The notes under the pieces were generated by a model. It saw nothing but the letters and a program-made list of their open reading frames with translations. It ran no database searches and was not told where the DNA came from. Both the position numbers and the translations under genes were made by a program. From contig JARKVD010000020.1 in NCBI GenBank assembly GCA_029851835.1, positions 1 through 49,467 on the forward strand: DNA of 49,467 nt, in the 5' to 3' direction. Numbering within the stretch: the stretch's first letter is position 1; each line of letters begins with the position of its first letter. This DNA comes from Clostridium sp. (lineage in GTDB: Bacteria; Bacillota; Clostridia; Clostridiales; Clostridiaceae). Positions 27,153 to 35,281 of this stretch are shown in pieces.

Positions 27153-28085
27153 TTATTGATATATGTTAAAAGAAGTTATTTTATAAGGAAAATCATCATC
27201 TGGGTATTTATTAATCATTAAATTAACAGTCAAATTACTAATTACAGAAGGATTAGTGGTGCTAGTTGATCTGAAATTTAAAATCCAATTTGCACATGTG
27301 ATTGTACCATTTTCTTGCCAAGCTAAATCTATAAAGTACCCATCTTGAAACTTAAAGCTGTTTGAGCCGTTTGCAAGTCTAAAGAGGCTTTCTAAATCAG
27401 AACCACTTATTTGTGGATAGAAATAGTTAGGCACAGATAAATACTGGTTAGGTAAGGTTTGAAGTAAAGAAATTAAACTGCTTATTGTATCTTCACCGGC
27501 TAAAGTAATTGGATTGGTATCTGTAAATTCTTCTAACTTTCCTTTGTTGTATATAAAACCTTTGAAAGTGATATCTCCACCTTCGTAGTTTCCGAGCACT
27601 ACCTTTGGGGTTTTACTGTTACTGCTATCTAAAAAGCCTAATATATTATCTGTGGAACTAAAAAGGTTAACATATTTTGAACCGTCCCAAGTAAAAATAT
27701 GTTGTACAGGTTTATTGTGAAATGAAGATTGTAAGAAAATCTCCTTGGAGTTATCTCTTGAAATATCTAAAGCTGATATTCTTATTGGCCAATAATGGCA
27801 ATACTCGCCAAGGGTTGGAAGTTCCTTAGAATAATCAAGACTATATGTTTTACTTTTATTTAAATTAACTTGTGCTAGGATACCTTGATTAGTATGTTTT
27901 ATTACAATGGCATCCTTCTTTTTATCACCATTTAAATCTTCTTCTAGAATATTATCCTTCTGCATTAAGTTAAATACGGGGATTGAAGAATTGTTTGTAA
28001 AAAAAATCGTGTATCCTCCTAAAATCGTAAGCACCACTATAAAAGTAAATAGTATTTTTTTATTTATAACTAGTTTTTTAAACAT
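27153..28085 (-). CDS. Membrane-anchored protein with FG-GAP/VCBS-like metal-binding repeats
   Basis: A 310-residue protein of unknown function. Residues 9-30 are an N-terminal signal anchor, the rest faces outside. Two calcium-loop-like motifs of the DxNxDxxxD form stand at D50/N52/D54/D58 (DLNGDKKKDAIVI) and D107/S109/D111/E115 (DISRDNSKEIFLQ), each followed by a beta strand, as in FG-GAP or VCBS beta-propeller repeats. The C-terminal part (about 235-310) may be a separate beta domain. It is monocistronic, just downstream of perR on the same strand with a terminator between. Confidence 0.8.
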   Translation of the reverse strand: MFKKLVINKKILFTFIVVLTILGGYTIFFTNNSSIPVFNLMQKDNILEEDLNGDKKKDAIVIKHTNQGILAQVNLNKSKTYSLDYSKELPTLGEYCHYWPIRISALDISRDNSKEIFLQSSFHNKPVQHIFTWDGSKYVNLFSSTDNILGFLDSSNSKTPKVVLGNYEGGDITFKGFIYNKGKLEEFTDTNPITLAGEDTISSLISLLQTLPNQYLSVPNYFYPQISGSDLESLFRLANGSNSFKFQDGYFIDLAWQENGTITCANWILNFRSTSTTNPSVISNLTVNLMINKYPDDDFPYKITSFNIYQ

Positions 28086-28149
28086 ATAATCACCTCTTGA
28101 TAAATTATATGTAGTTAGTTACATAATAATTAATGAAAATAAAGGAAAT

Positions 28150-28176
28150 TAAAAGAGACTAGAAAACTAGTCTCTT
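28150..28176 (-). terminator. Terminator of perR
   Basis: A 10-bp stem (28153-28162 with 28167-28176) that includes the perR stop codon; the minus strand continues with TTTTAATTT. Confidence 0.85.
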
Positions 28177-28594
28177 AATTTGAACTTTTACATTCAGGGC
28201 ATATACCGTAAAAGTAAACCTTATTAGATAAAACATTATAGCTAGTATTATCTTTTACTGTTTGATTTAATTCTTCAAAGGTTATTCCTTCAAGATCATC
28301 AACTTTTGCACAGGAAATGCAATGTATATGAGGGTGAGCTGCAGTCATACCGTCGTATCTAAAGTTGCCTTCTCCAACATTTAATTCTTGAATTAATCCA
28401 ACTTCAACTAAAACCTTTAGGGTTTTGTAAACTGTAGCTAAACTCATTGTAGGATAATCTTCCATTAAAGCTTTATGGATAGTTTCTGCTGATGGATGTT
28501 CTTTTGTTGATTTAAGGTAGTTGTATACGGCTATACGTTGAGGGGTAAGTTTAAGTTTTTTCTCTTTAAAAACCTGAGTAAAATTTGTATCCAT
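28175..28594 (-). CDS. perR: Peroxide-responsive repressor PerR (Fur family)
   Basis: A 139-residue Fur-family repressor. With an offset of -4 from B. subtilis PerR every ligand is kept: H33, D81, H87, H89 and D100 for the regulatory Fe/Mn site, and C92, C95, C132, C135 for structural zinc. The Asp at the position of PerR D104 (here D100) argues for PerR over Fur. The DNA-binding helix is SLATVYKTLKVL. Metal-catalysed oxidation of the histidines by peroxide would release it from DNA. GAAGGTGA precedes the ATG. A strong promoter with an overlapping PerR box indicates autorepression. Confidence 0.93.
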   Translation of the reverse strand: MDTNFTQVFKEKKLKLTPQRIAVYNYLKSTKEHPSAETIHKALMEDYPTMSLATVYKTLKVLVEVGLIQELNVGEGNFRYDGMTAAHPHIHCISCAKVDDLEGITFEELNQTVKDNTSYNVLSNKVYFYGICPECKSSN

Positions 28595-28635
28595 TAAATC
28601 ACCTTCAGATATATATATTTTTAGTTATTATATTG

Positions 28636-28672
28636 TTATAAATATTATATAATAAACATTATCCATTGTCAA
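28636..28672 (-). promoter_or_regulatory. perR promoter with overlapping PerR box
   Basis: On the minus strand TTGACA (28667-28672) and TATAAT (28644-28649) are 17 bp apart, a perfect SigA promoter. TTATAAATATTATAT (28636-28650) matches the PerR box TTATAATnATTATAA at 12 of 14 fixed positions and covers the -10. Confidence 0.8.
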
Positions 28673-28862
28673 AATATATTTTCTTACATATTATTCTTTT
28701 TTAAAATAAATATGTAACAAAATTGTATATAAAAAAAATAATTGCAAAAATAATGTCTTAAATAATATATGAAGGCACAATTTATCAATATAAATTATTT
28801 TAAATCAATCAAATAATGGAAAAATAAACATATATTATATTATATGGAAGGAGGATGATGAC

Positions 28863-30239
28863 TTGAAAAAAACATATGTGTTAGATACCAATGTTATACT
28901 TTACTCATCTGGAGCATTGCTATCCTTTGGAGATAATGATGTAGTAATACCTGAGGTTGTATTAGAGGAGCTAGATGAATTTAAAAAGGATAAGAGTGAG
29001 TTAGGTCAAAATGCTAGGCAGGCATCCAGGATTATTGATGGGTTAAGAAAGTTTGGAAATTTAAGTCAGGGGGTTAATCTTCCGAATGGTGGTAAATTAA
29101 GGGTCGAGACAAATGGAATAACAACTGAAATACCATTGTACTGGGATAAAAGTAAAGCTGATAATAGGATACTTCAGGTATGCAAAATGCTTAAGGATGC
29201 GGGGGAAGAAGTAATTCTTATTACCAAGGATACATTTGAAAGAATAAAAGCAGACATAGTTAATATAAAAAGTGAAGATTTTTATGAAAAAGTAGTTCCG
29301 GAGGAAGAGGAGCAATATACAGGAAGAATTGAGGTTTATATATCAAAGGAAAAGATGGTCCAATTTTTCAGTAAAAAAGCTATATCAAAAAATGATGTTC
29401 TTTGCTATATAAATGATAGTGATGAATACTATGTGCCAACATTAAATGTAAATCAATTTGTTTTAATGAAAGCTTTAGAAAGCGAAAAACAAACGGCTTT
29501 AGGACGATTTGACGGAGAAAATATAGTACCACTTTATTATAGAGACTGTAAGCCCCTTGGATTAAACACCAGAAATGCAGGGCAGAGATTTATGCAGGAA
29601 TGCTTATATGCAGACTATAGGGTTGCGCCATTAGTAATTGTGAAGGGACCAGCAGGTACAGCAAAAACTTTATTTTCATTAGCTGTTGGACTTCAAAAAA
29701 TCATAGAAGAGAATACTGGGGAGTATAGAAAAATTTTAGTATGTAGACCAAATGTTACCATGGATGAGGAGATTGGCTTTTTACCAGGGACAGAAGAACA
29801 GAAAATTTCTCCATTTATGAGACCTATTTTTGATAATCTAGAAGTTTTGGTAGACTCTGATGAAAAGGAAAGATATAAAAATGAAAAAGAGCTTCAAGAT
29901 AAGGTAACAGAATTATTTGATAGGAGAATTATTACAACAGAAGCAATAGCGTATTTAAGAGGACGTTCAATAATAAGGCAGTGGATAATCATTGATGAGG
30001 CTCAAAATCTTTCACCTAAGCAGGTAAAGGCAATTATCACAAGGGTAGGGATTGGTACAAAGCTTATTCTAATTGGTGATCCAGAACAGATTGATCATCC
30101 ATTTATGGATTCTAGATCTAACGGATTATGTTATGCTTCAGAAAGAATGAAGGGGAGTCCTCTTTGTTATCAGGTTACTTTAAAGCATGAAGAGTGTGAG
30201 AGATCACCATTGGCATACGAGGCTGCTAAGAGATTATAA
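28863..30239 (+). CDS. PIN domain-PhoH ATPase fusion (PhoH2/YlaK type)
   Basis: A 458-residue protein joining a PIN ribonuclease domain (1-140; acidic residues D8, E35/E36, D100, D123) to a PhoH-type RNA helicase ATPase. Walker A reads GPAGTAKT (262-269), with Ala where Gly is usual, and Walker B/DEAD-like is IIDEAQN. PhoH2 proteins unwind and cut RNA in an ATP-dependent manner. It starts at TTG after GGAAGGAGG; an ATG eight bases earlier runs into a stop. The 268-base gap upstream separates it from divergent perR. No antitoxin-like partner is adjacent. Confidence 0.93.
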   Translation: MKKTYVLDTNVILYSSGALLSFGDNDVVIPEVVLEELDEFKKDKSELGQNARQASRIIDGLRKFGNLSQGVNLPNGGKLRVETNGITTEIPLYWDKSKADNRILQVCKMLKDAGEEVILITKDTFERIKADIVNIKSEDFYEKVVPEEEEQYTGRIEVYISKEKMVQFFSKKAISKNDVLCYINDSDEYYVPTLNVNQFVLMKALESEKQTALGRFDGENIVPLYYRDCKPLGLNTRNAGQRFMQECLYADYRVAPLVIVKGPAGTAKTLFSLAVGLQKIIEENTGEYRKILVCRPNVTMDEEIGFLPGTEEQKISPFMRPIFDNLEVLVDSDEKERYKNEKELQDKVTELFDRRIITTEAIAYLRGRSIIRQWIIIDEAQNLSPKQVKAIITRVGIGTKLILIGDPEQIDHPFMDSRSNGLCYASERMKGSPLCYQVTLKHEECERSPLAYEAAKRL

Positions 30240-30251
30240 TTAATATTTTTG

Positions 30252-30286
30252 AAAAGAAGTGATATTTATAAGTATCACTTCTTTTT
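30252..30286 (+). terminator. Terminator after the PIN-PhoH gene
   Basis: A 13-bp stem (30252-30264 with 30273-30285) with a T5 tail, 12 bases after the stop. Confidence 0.9.
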
Positions 30287-30357
30287 AATTAAAAATTTAT
30301 AAAAAGTGAGGATGAAATATGATATACTAGGAGTATTGTAGAAGGAGGGACATAAGG

Positions 30358-31002
30358 ATGAATGATTTTTTGTTGAATATAGTGCTAGTTATACCAGCAA
30401 TACTTATTGCTTTTACTGCTAAAGGATGGATTCAAGCTAAGGTTGCAATTAAACTTGGCGATAATACTCCCAAGGCATATGGTAGGGATACTTTTAATCC
30501 AATACATCATATAGATATAATTGGATTTATATTTATGTTAATATTTAGATTTGGTTGGATAAAGCCAATGCAGATAGATAGAAGAAATTTTAAAAACTAT
30601 TACAAGGATGATTTAAAGGTTAGGATAGCAGGAGTGTTAGCTAATTTGGTTGTTGGATTTATAGCAACTATTGCGTGGGTTGCTTTTGGTATTTATGCCA
30701 AAGGTACTAATTTAAATATAATTATATATAATATTCTTCTAAATATTGCTGTGTTAAATTGCACATGGTTTGTATTAAATTTATTACCAATACCTGGTTT
30801 TGATGGGTTTAATATAATAATTGATATTTTAGAAAATAAAGCAATGAATTTTGCAGAAGTAATGTACAAATATAATCCAGCTATATTTGTTGTGTTGATA
30901 TTTCCTTTAATAGGAGGAAATTCTATATTAGATATAGTAGTTGGTATTCCTGGAAATGCAATTTTTACAGCTTTCTGTAGTTTAGGATTATTGATATTCT
31001 AG
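30358..31002 (+). CDS. Site-2-protease (M50) homologue lacking the HExxH motif
   Basis: A 214-residue membrane protein with about five to six helices. GDNTPKAYGRDTFNPIHHID (35-53) and NLLPIPGFDG (141-150) are the standard landmarks of M50 intramembrane metalloproteases, the second carrying the third zinc ligand, D149. Where the family has HExxH, this protein reads K22-G-W-I-Q26, so both zinc histidines and the catalytic glutamate are gone. It is probably a pseudoprotease. AGAAGGAGG precedes the ATG; a TGATATACT extended -10 is at 30320-30328. trmB follows after 76 bases and could be co-transcribed. Confidence 0.85.
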   Translation: MNDFLLNIVLVIPAILIAFTAKGWIQAKVAIKLGDNTPKAYGRDTFNPIHHIDIIGFIFMLIFRFGWIKPMQIDRRNFKNYYKDDLKVRIAGVLANLVVGFIATIAWVAFGIYAKGTNLNIIIYNILLNIAVLNCTWFVLNLLPIPGFDGFNIIIDILENKAMNFAEVMYKYNPAIFVVLIFPLIGGNSILDIVVGIPGNAIFTAFCSLGLLIF

Positions 31003-31078
31003 TGTTTGGTAAATAGGAAACGCAGAAATACAAAATAATATTTATAAGATAAAAGACTATAAATAAGGAGAGGGTTTA

Positions 31079-31735
31079 ATGAGACTTAGGAAAAAGCACT
31101 GGGCAAGACCAGAGTTAGAAGCAAGTGATGTTGTAATATATGACAAATATGATCATTGTGGAAAATGGAATGAGGAGTTTGGGAATAAAAATCCTATACA
31201 CCTAGAATTAGGATGTGGAATGGGTGGACACATAAGCCAGAGGGCTAAAAAACATAGTGATATAAATTATGTGGGAATAGACCTTAAGGATGAAGTTGTG
31301 GTATATGCATTAAGAAAGGTTATGTCACAATTTGAAGATGTTGAAAATGTAAAAGATATAAATGCAAGACTTATGGTTTTAAACATAATGCTAATAGATA
31401 ATGTATTTGGAAAGGATGAAATTGAAAAAATATATATTAATTTCTGCAATCCTTGGCCAAAGGAAAGACATAAAAAGAGAAGACTTACTTATACAAAGTT
31501 CTTAGAGTCATATAAAAAGTTTTTAAAGCCAGGTGGGGAGATTTGGTTTAAAACAGATGATACTGAACTTTTCGAAGAATCACAGGAATACTTTAAAGAA
31601 TGTGGTTTTAATTTAGAGTTTGTAACTTATGATCTACATAAAAGTGGATTTGAAGATAATATAGTTACTGAATATGAAGCTAAATTTACAGCTCTAGGAA
31701 TGAAAACAATGTTCTTAAGAGCTAAACTAAAATAA
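31079..31735 (+). CDS. trmB: tRNA (guanine-N7)-methyltransferase
   Basis: A 218-residue Rossmann methyltransferase making m7G46 in tRNA variable loops. The SAM motif is [10 protein letters not shown] (42-51); [16 protein letters not shown] carries the family's PWPKxRHxKRR substrate signature, followed by FKTDD. A short N-terminal [13 protein letters not shown] is typical. AAGGAGAGGG precedes the ATG. Confidence 0.97.
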   Translation: MRLRKKHWARPELEASDVVIYDKYDHCGKWNEEFGNKNPIHLELGCGMGGHISQRAKKHSDINYVGIDLKDEVVVYALRKVMSQFEDVENVKDINARLMVLNIMLIDNVFGKDEIEKIYINFCNPWPKERHKKRRLTYTKFLESYKKFLKPGGEIWFKTDDTELFEESQEYFKECGFNLEFVTYDLHKSGFEDNIVTEYEAKFTALGMKTMFLRAKLK

Positions 31736-31746
31736 TTTAATCTAGT

Positions 31747-31786
31747 TATACTCTATCAAAGGTTAAACTTTGGTAGGGTATTTTTC
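31747..31786 (+). terminator. Terminator after trmB
   Basis: A stem of about 14 bp with G:U pairs (31748-31761 with 31768-31781), loop around GTTAAA, T5 tail. Confidence 0.82.
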
Positions 31787-31828
31787 AATGCAACATAAAT
31801 CAAAGGATTATGAAGAATCATTATTTTA

Positions 31829-31857
31829 TTGATATTTATTTTAGAATATGATAATAT
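31829..31857 (+). promoter_or_regulatory. Promoter of add
   Basis: TTGATA (31829-31834), 17-bp spacer, TAATAT (31852-31857) with a TG extension; the start codon is 36 bases downstream. Confidence 0.6.
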
Positions 31858-31892
31858 ACTAAAAATACTAAAATACAAAAGGGGATAGGGAG

Positions 31893-32885
31893 ATGGATTT
31901 TAAATTACTACCTAAGATTGAATTACATTGTCACTTAGATGGAAGTGTTAGACCACAAACGGTATTAGATATAGCAAAAGAAGAGAATGTTGAGCTACCG
32001 ACTTACGATATTAAACAATTAAGAGAGCTGCTTGAAGTGCCTAAGGAGTGTACTTCTCTTGTGGAATATTTAAATAGATTTAATATTCCATTGACGGTAA
32101 TGCAAAGCAAGGCTGCCTTAAAAAGGGTTACTTATGAACTTTTAGAAGATGCAGCTGAAGAAAATGTAAAATATATTGAGATTAGATATGCACCAGTACT
32201 TCATGTGAATAAGGGGTTAACTTTAGAGGAAGTAATTGAAAGTGTTTTAGATGGAATAAAAGAAGGTGAAAAAGCTTTTGATGTAAAAGCTAACTTAATT
32301 TTATCTTGTTTAAGACATAGAGGTCCTGAAAGCGCAATGATGGTTGCTGAAGCTGGAAGAAAGTTTTTGAATAAGGGAGTAGTAGCCATAGATTTATGTG
32401 GAGCAGAAAATGAAGGGTTTTCTAAAAAATTTGTTGAAGTGATAGATAAGGCTAGAGATTATGGGTATAGAGTTACAATCCACGCAGGAGAAACAGGATT
32501 TGGATCTAACGTAGTTGATGCAATAAAACTTTTACATGCAGAGAGAATAGGACATGGTGTATCAATTAAAGATTTAAAAGAAGCTTATGATTTAGTAAAA
32601 GAAAAGGAAATATTATTAGAAATGTGTCCTACTAGTAATATTAATACCAAAATAGTTAATGGATATGATGATCATCCTATATATAAGTTTTATAAGGATG
32701 GTATTAAGGTTTCATTTAATACTGATAATAGAACGGTTTCAAATACTAATGTAACGAAAGAGTGTGAAGAAATCAACAGGAAAGCACAAATGAGTTTTGA
32801 GGAATACAAGAATATTTACTTAGATTCAGTAAATGCAGCTTTTGCATCTGATGAGGTTAAAGCTCACTTAAGGAAATTTATATAA
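31893..32885 (+). CDS. add: Adenosine deaminase
   Basis: A 330-residue zinc hydrolase turning adenosine (and deoxyadenosine) into inosine in purine salvage. Zinc ligands H12 and H14 (HCHLDG), H197 (with E200 in HAGET) and D278; H221 is in the ERIGHG segment. NTDNR replaces the more common STDDP at the last ligand, but the ligand Asp is kept. AAAGGGGATAGGG precedes the ATG. The gene stands alone with its own promoter and terminator. Confidence 0.96.
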   Translation: MDFKLLPKIELHCHLDGSVRPQTVLDIAKEENVELPTYDIKQLRELLEVPKECTSLVEYLNRFNIPLTVMQSKAALKRVTYELLEDAAEENVKYIEIRYAPVLHVNKGLTLEEVIESVLDGIKEGEKAFDVKANLILSCLRHRGPESAMMVAEAGRKFLNKGVVAIDLCGAENEGFSKKFVEVIDKARDYGYRVTIHAGETGFGSNVVDAIKLLHAERIGHGVSIKDLKEAYDLVKEKEILLEMCPTSNINTKIVNGYDDHPIYKFYKDGIKVSFNTDNRTVSNTNVTKECEEINRKAQMSFEEYKNIYLDSVNAAFASDEVKAHLRKFI

Positions 32886-32897
32886 ATATAAAATATT

Positions 32898-32946
32898 AAA
32901 GCATTAAAATATAGCTGATAAAGTTATATTTTAATGCTTTTGTTTT
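32898..32946 (+). terminator. Terminator after add
   Basis: A perfect 16-bp stem (32898-32913 with 32925-32940), then TGTTTTT. Confidence 0.88.
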
Positions 32947-32998
32947 TACTAAATTAAAAGTAAAGATATTTAGCTAATTATTCTATAAAGTTATATAA

Positions 32999-33044
32999 GT
33001 TATCAATAGTGATATATCAATATTGATGTATCACTATTGATAAC
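32999..33044. promoter_or_regulatory. 46-bp palindrome, probable operator of degV-padR
   Basis: Two 22-base arms (32999-33020 and 33023-33044, one G:U) around a TA centre, built from TATCAATAGTGATA and its complement. It overlaps the -35 of the degV promoter. It could instead form an RNA hairpin, but lies upstream of the predicted transcript start. Confidence 0.65.
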
Positions 33045-33066
33045 ATACTCATTATTGATATATAAT
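33037..33066 (+). promoter_or_regulatory. Promoter of degV-padR
   Basis: TTGATA (33037-33042) and TATAAT (33061-33066) with an 18-bp spacer; the -35 lies in the right arm of the palindrome. Confidence 0.65.
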
Positions 33067-33106
33067 ATAATTATAGAAAATAAATATAATATTAGGAGTT
33101 GATAAA

Positions 33107-33955
33107 ATGGAAAAGATTGCATTGATTACTGATAGTGCTAGTGATATAAGTAAGGAGATAGTTTTAAAATATAATATAAAAGTATTACCTTTTAAAATAA
33201 TATATAGAGATAGAGAATTTAGTGATGGTATAGATATATCATCTAAAGAAGTATATGAAACTTTAGAGAGCAATACACCAACAACATCGCTACCTTCTAT
33301 GGCTGATATTGAGGGCACTTTTGAAAAGATAAAGGCAGAAGGATATACTCATGCAATAGTTGTTACAATATCATCAAAACTTTCTGGATTCAATAACGCA
33401 ATTAAACTTTTATCAGAAGAGTATCCAGAAATAAAAACCTACGTACATGATTCAAAGTCTATTTCCAAGGGCGAAGAAATTTTAATAGAAGAAGCAGCAA
33501 AGATGATTGAAAGTGGAAAGAGCTTTGATGAAGTAGTAGCAGAACTTCCAAAGATTAATGAAAGAATAAAGATTTTCTTTGTAATAGGCACTTTAGAGTA
33601 TTTAATCAGGGGTGGAAGATTAGGAAAAGTTGCTGGAACTATAGCACAATTCCTGCACCTTAAGCCAATTGTAAGTGTGGATGAGGAAGGAGAATATTAT
33701 ACTTATGCTAAGGTTAGAGGAAGAAAACAGTCTTTGCATAAGATTCATGATATAGGAATATCTATTTTAAACAATAAAAAGTGTGATGTTTACCTTATGC
33801 ATGGAGAAGCGGAAGAAGAGACTTTAGCTTTAGCAGAAAAGTTGAAGGCAAACCAAAATGCTGAAAGTGTTAATTTTGGTGGATATTTAAGTCCAGTATC
33901 AGGAGTTCATTCAGGTCCGGGCTTTATAGGGGTACTTTTTTACGAGAAGGAGTAG
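33107..33955 (+). CDS. DegV-family fatty-acid-binding protein (FakB-like)
   Basis: A 282-residue two-domain DegV protein. Family members bind a fatty acid and present it to FakA kinase for phosphorylation. Typical segments are ITDSASDIS, the PTTSLPS loop (T-S-x-P-S), TISSKLSGFNNA, GRLGKVAG and HSGPGFIG at the end. AGGAG precedes the ATG. The padR gene follows after six bases, so the two form an operon; no fakA is in the window. The bound lipid cannot be read from the sequence. Confidence 0.93.
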   Translation: MEKIALITDSASDISKEIVLKYNIKVLPFKIIYRDREFSDGIDISSKEVYETLESNTPTTSLPSMADIEGTFEKIKAEGYTHAIVVTISSKLSGFNNAIKLLSEEYPEIKTYVHDSKSISKGEEILIEEAAKMIESGKSFDEVVAELPKINERIKIFFVIGTLEYLIRGGRLGKVAGTIAQFLHLKPIVSVDEEGEYYTYAKVRGRKQSLHKIHDIGISILNNKKCDVYLMHGEAEEETLALAEKLKANQNAESVNFGGYLSPVSGVHSGPGFIGVLFYEKE

Positions 33956-33961
33956 AACTGG

Positions 33962-34414
33962 ATGGGTGAAAAAAATGCCAAAGATTTTGCTGATATAAAG
34001 GAAGAAGAGAAAAGATTATATGAAGAGTATAAGATAAAATTAAATGAGCTTAGAAAAGTTAAGGTGGAAAATGAAGCGGTTGGGCAGGTGTTTACCAAAG
34101 GGCTTCTTCCAATCTATACTTTATTTATATTATCACAAGGACCTACTAATGGTAATGATATATCACAACAGATAGGAAAAAGGACTAAGGGTTATTGGAT
34201 ACCAAGTACAGGTGGAATCTATCCACTTTTAAAAAAGCTTGAAAAACAAGGACTTATTGAAGGTTCATGGGATGGAAATAAAAAGGCACAGAAGATTTAC
34301 TCTCTTACTGAAGTAGGAATGGTTGAGTTTAAGAAGAAAAAGCTTCTTTTGAAGGATAATATTGAGGAAGCCTTAGAGGTATTTAAAATAATTAAAGAAG
34401 ATTTATATGAATAA
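33962..34414 (+). CDS. PadR-family transcriptional regulator
   Basis: A 150-residue winged-helix repressor. A basic/acidic helical N-extension (about 1-40) precedes the PadR core: LLPIYTLFILSQGPTNGNDISQQI, then GGIYPLLKKLEKQGLIEGSW (recognition helix and wing) and a C-terminal dimer helix. PadR proteins often control a gene beside them, so the palindrome before degV is a natural target. It shares an operon with degV and ends at a bidirectional terminator. Confidence 0.9.
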   Translation: MGEKNAKDFADIKEEEKRLYEEYKIKLNELRKVKVENEAVGQVFTKGLLPIYTLFILSQGPTNGNDISQQIGKRTKGYWIPSTGGIYPLLKKLEKQGLIEGSWDGNKKAQKIYSLTEVGMVEFKKKKLLLKDNIEEALEVFKIIKEDLYE

Positions 34415-34419
34415 AAATT

Positions 34420-34499
34420 GAAGCTGTTACCTTTGATTAAATTTAACAACCTGTCATCAACTTGACACAGGTATATTAATTAACCAAGGTAACAGCTTC
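34420..34499. terminator. Bidirectional two-stem terminator (module copy 2)
   Basis: The outer stem is GAAGCTGTTACCTT (34420-34433) with its perfect complement at 34486-34499. The inner stem ACCTGTC/GACACAGGT carries CAACTTG in the loop and is followed by GTATAT, as in the element at 9121-9188. It sits between converging genes; the minus strand has a T5 run. Confidence 0.8.
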
Positions 34500-34504
34500 T
34501 AATA

Positions 34505-35173
34505 TTAAGGGTTTAAGTAAGTTATTCCGTCTAAAGGAATTAACATTTGGGGTTCAGGATAATCATTAATTAAACCTATTAAATATAAAGTATAGTAATT
34601 ATCTCCCATTAAATTCATATTAGGAGCATATAACATGGAGATATCAGTGTCAGCAAGTTTTATGTCAATTATATAAGTATTTGGTGGAAGTTCTATATAT
34701 TTTGTTATATCTTTGAAGGAAACATTTCTATATAGGAGGGTACCATCGGAAAGATAGATATCAACTGGTGATATATTCTCAATTAAGTTGGCAATTCTAA
34801 TTTTAGATTTTCCTTGAGTTGGTGAAGCTAAAGAAGATTCTTTTACAGGGTGTAGTGAAAGACTTCTAGCTTGTGAGTATATAGCGTAGGTTGTGATAGT
34901 ATTAGGGGTTAGTGTTATATTAGAGTCTACTACTGGTGTAGATTTAGTGTTTTTAGGATAAACTTTTATGTTATATGTTCCGGCAGGTAATTTAATATAG
35001 TCAGTAAACTCTCTATATCTTAAATCAGGAACTGTGAGTTTATCGTTAATATAGAGATCTACATGAGGAGCTTTAGTTGCAGTGTGCACAACCCTTGTAT
35101 AAGCAGCATTATCCTGTGAGGCTTCATCTGGGGTTCGTAACAACATATTGTGGGAAAAATCATAATAGCGCAT
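34505..35173 (-). CDS. DUF4397-type tandem beta-domain protein
   Basis: A 222-residue protein of two similar ~75-residue beta-sandwich repeats: RVVHTATKAPHVDLYIND...YIKLPAGTYNIKV and RIANLIENISPVDIYLSD...YIELPPNTYIIDI. This is the layout of the DUF4397 family, whose function is not known and which is usually extracellular. No signal peptide or anchor is visible here. The ATG at 35173 is chosen over one four codons upstream because GAGGT lies five bases before it. It follows corA on the same strand after a terminator. Confidence 0.85.
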   Translation of the reverse strand: MRYYDFSHNMLLRTPDEASQDNAAYTRVVHTATKAPHVDLYINDKLTVPDLRYREFTDYIKLPAGTYNIKVYPKNTKSTPVVDSNITLTPNTITTYAIYSQARSLSLHPVKESSLASPTQGKSKIRIANLIENISPVDIYLSDGTLLYRNVSFKDITKYIELPPNTYIIDIKLADTDISMLYAPNMNLMGDNYYTLYLIGLINDYPEPQMLIPLDGITYLNP

Positions 35174-35236
35174 TTTATACCTCATTATTAAGTATTCTAG
35201 GATTAGTATATGAATAAATTAAGTGATGTGTCACAA

Positions 35237-35275
35237 AAAAGCTATGGATAAACTTTTTATCCATAGCTTTTATCT
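35237..35275. terminator. Terminator after corA
   Basis: A perfect 16-bp stem (35237-35252 with 35256-35271), A/T runs on both sides, just after the corA stop on the minus strand. Confidence 0.92.
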
Positions 35276-35281
35276 TTACAT

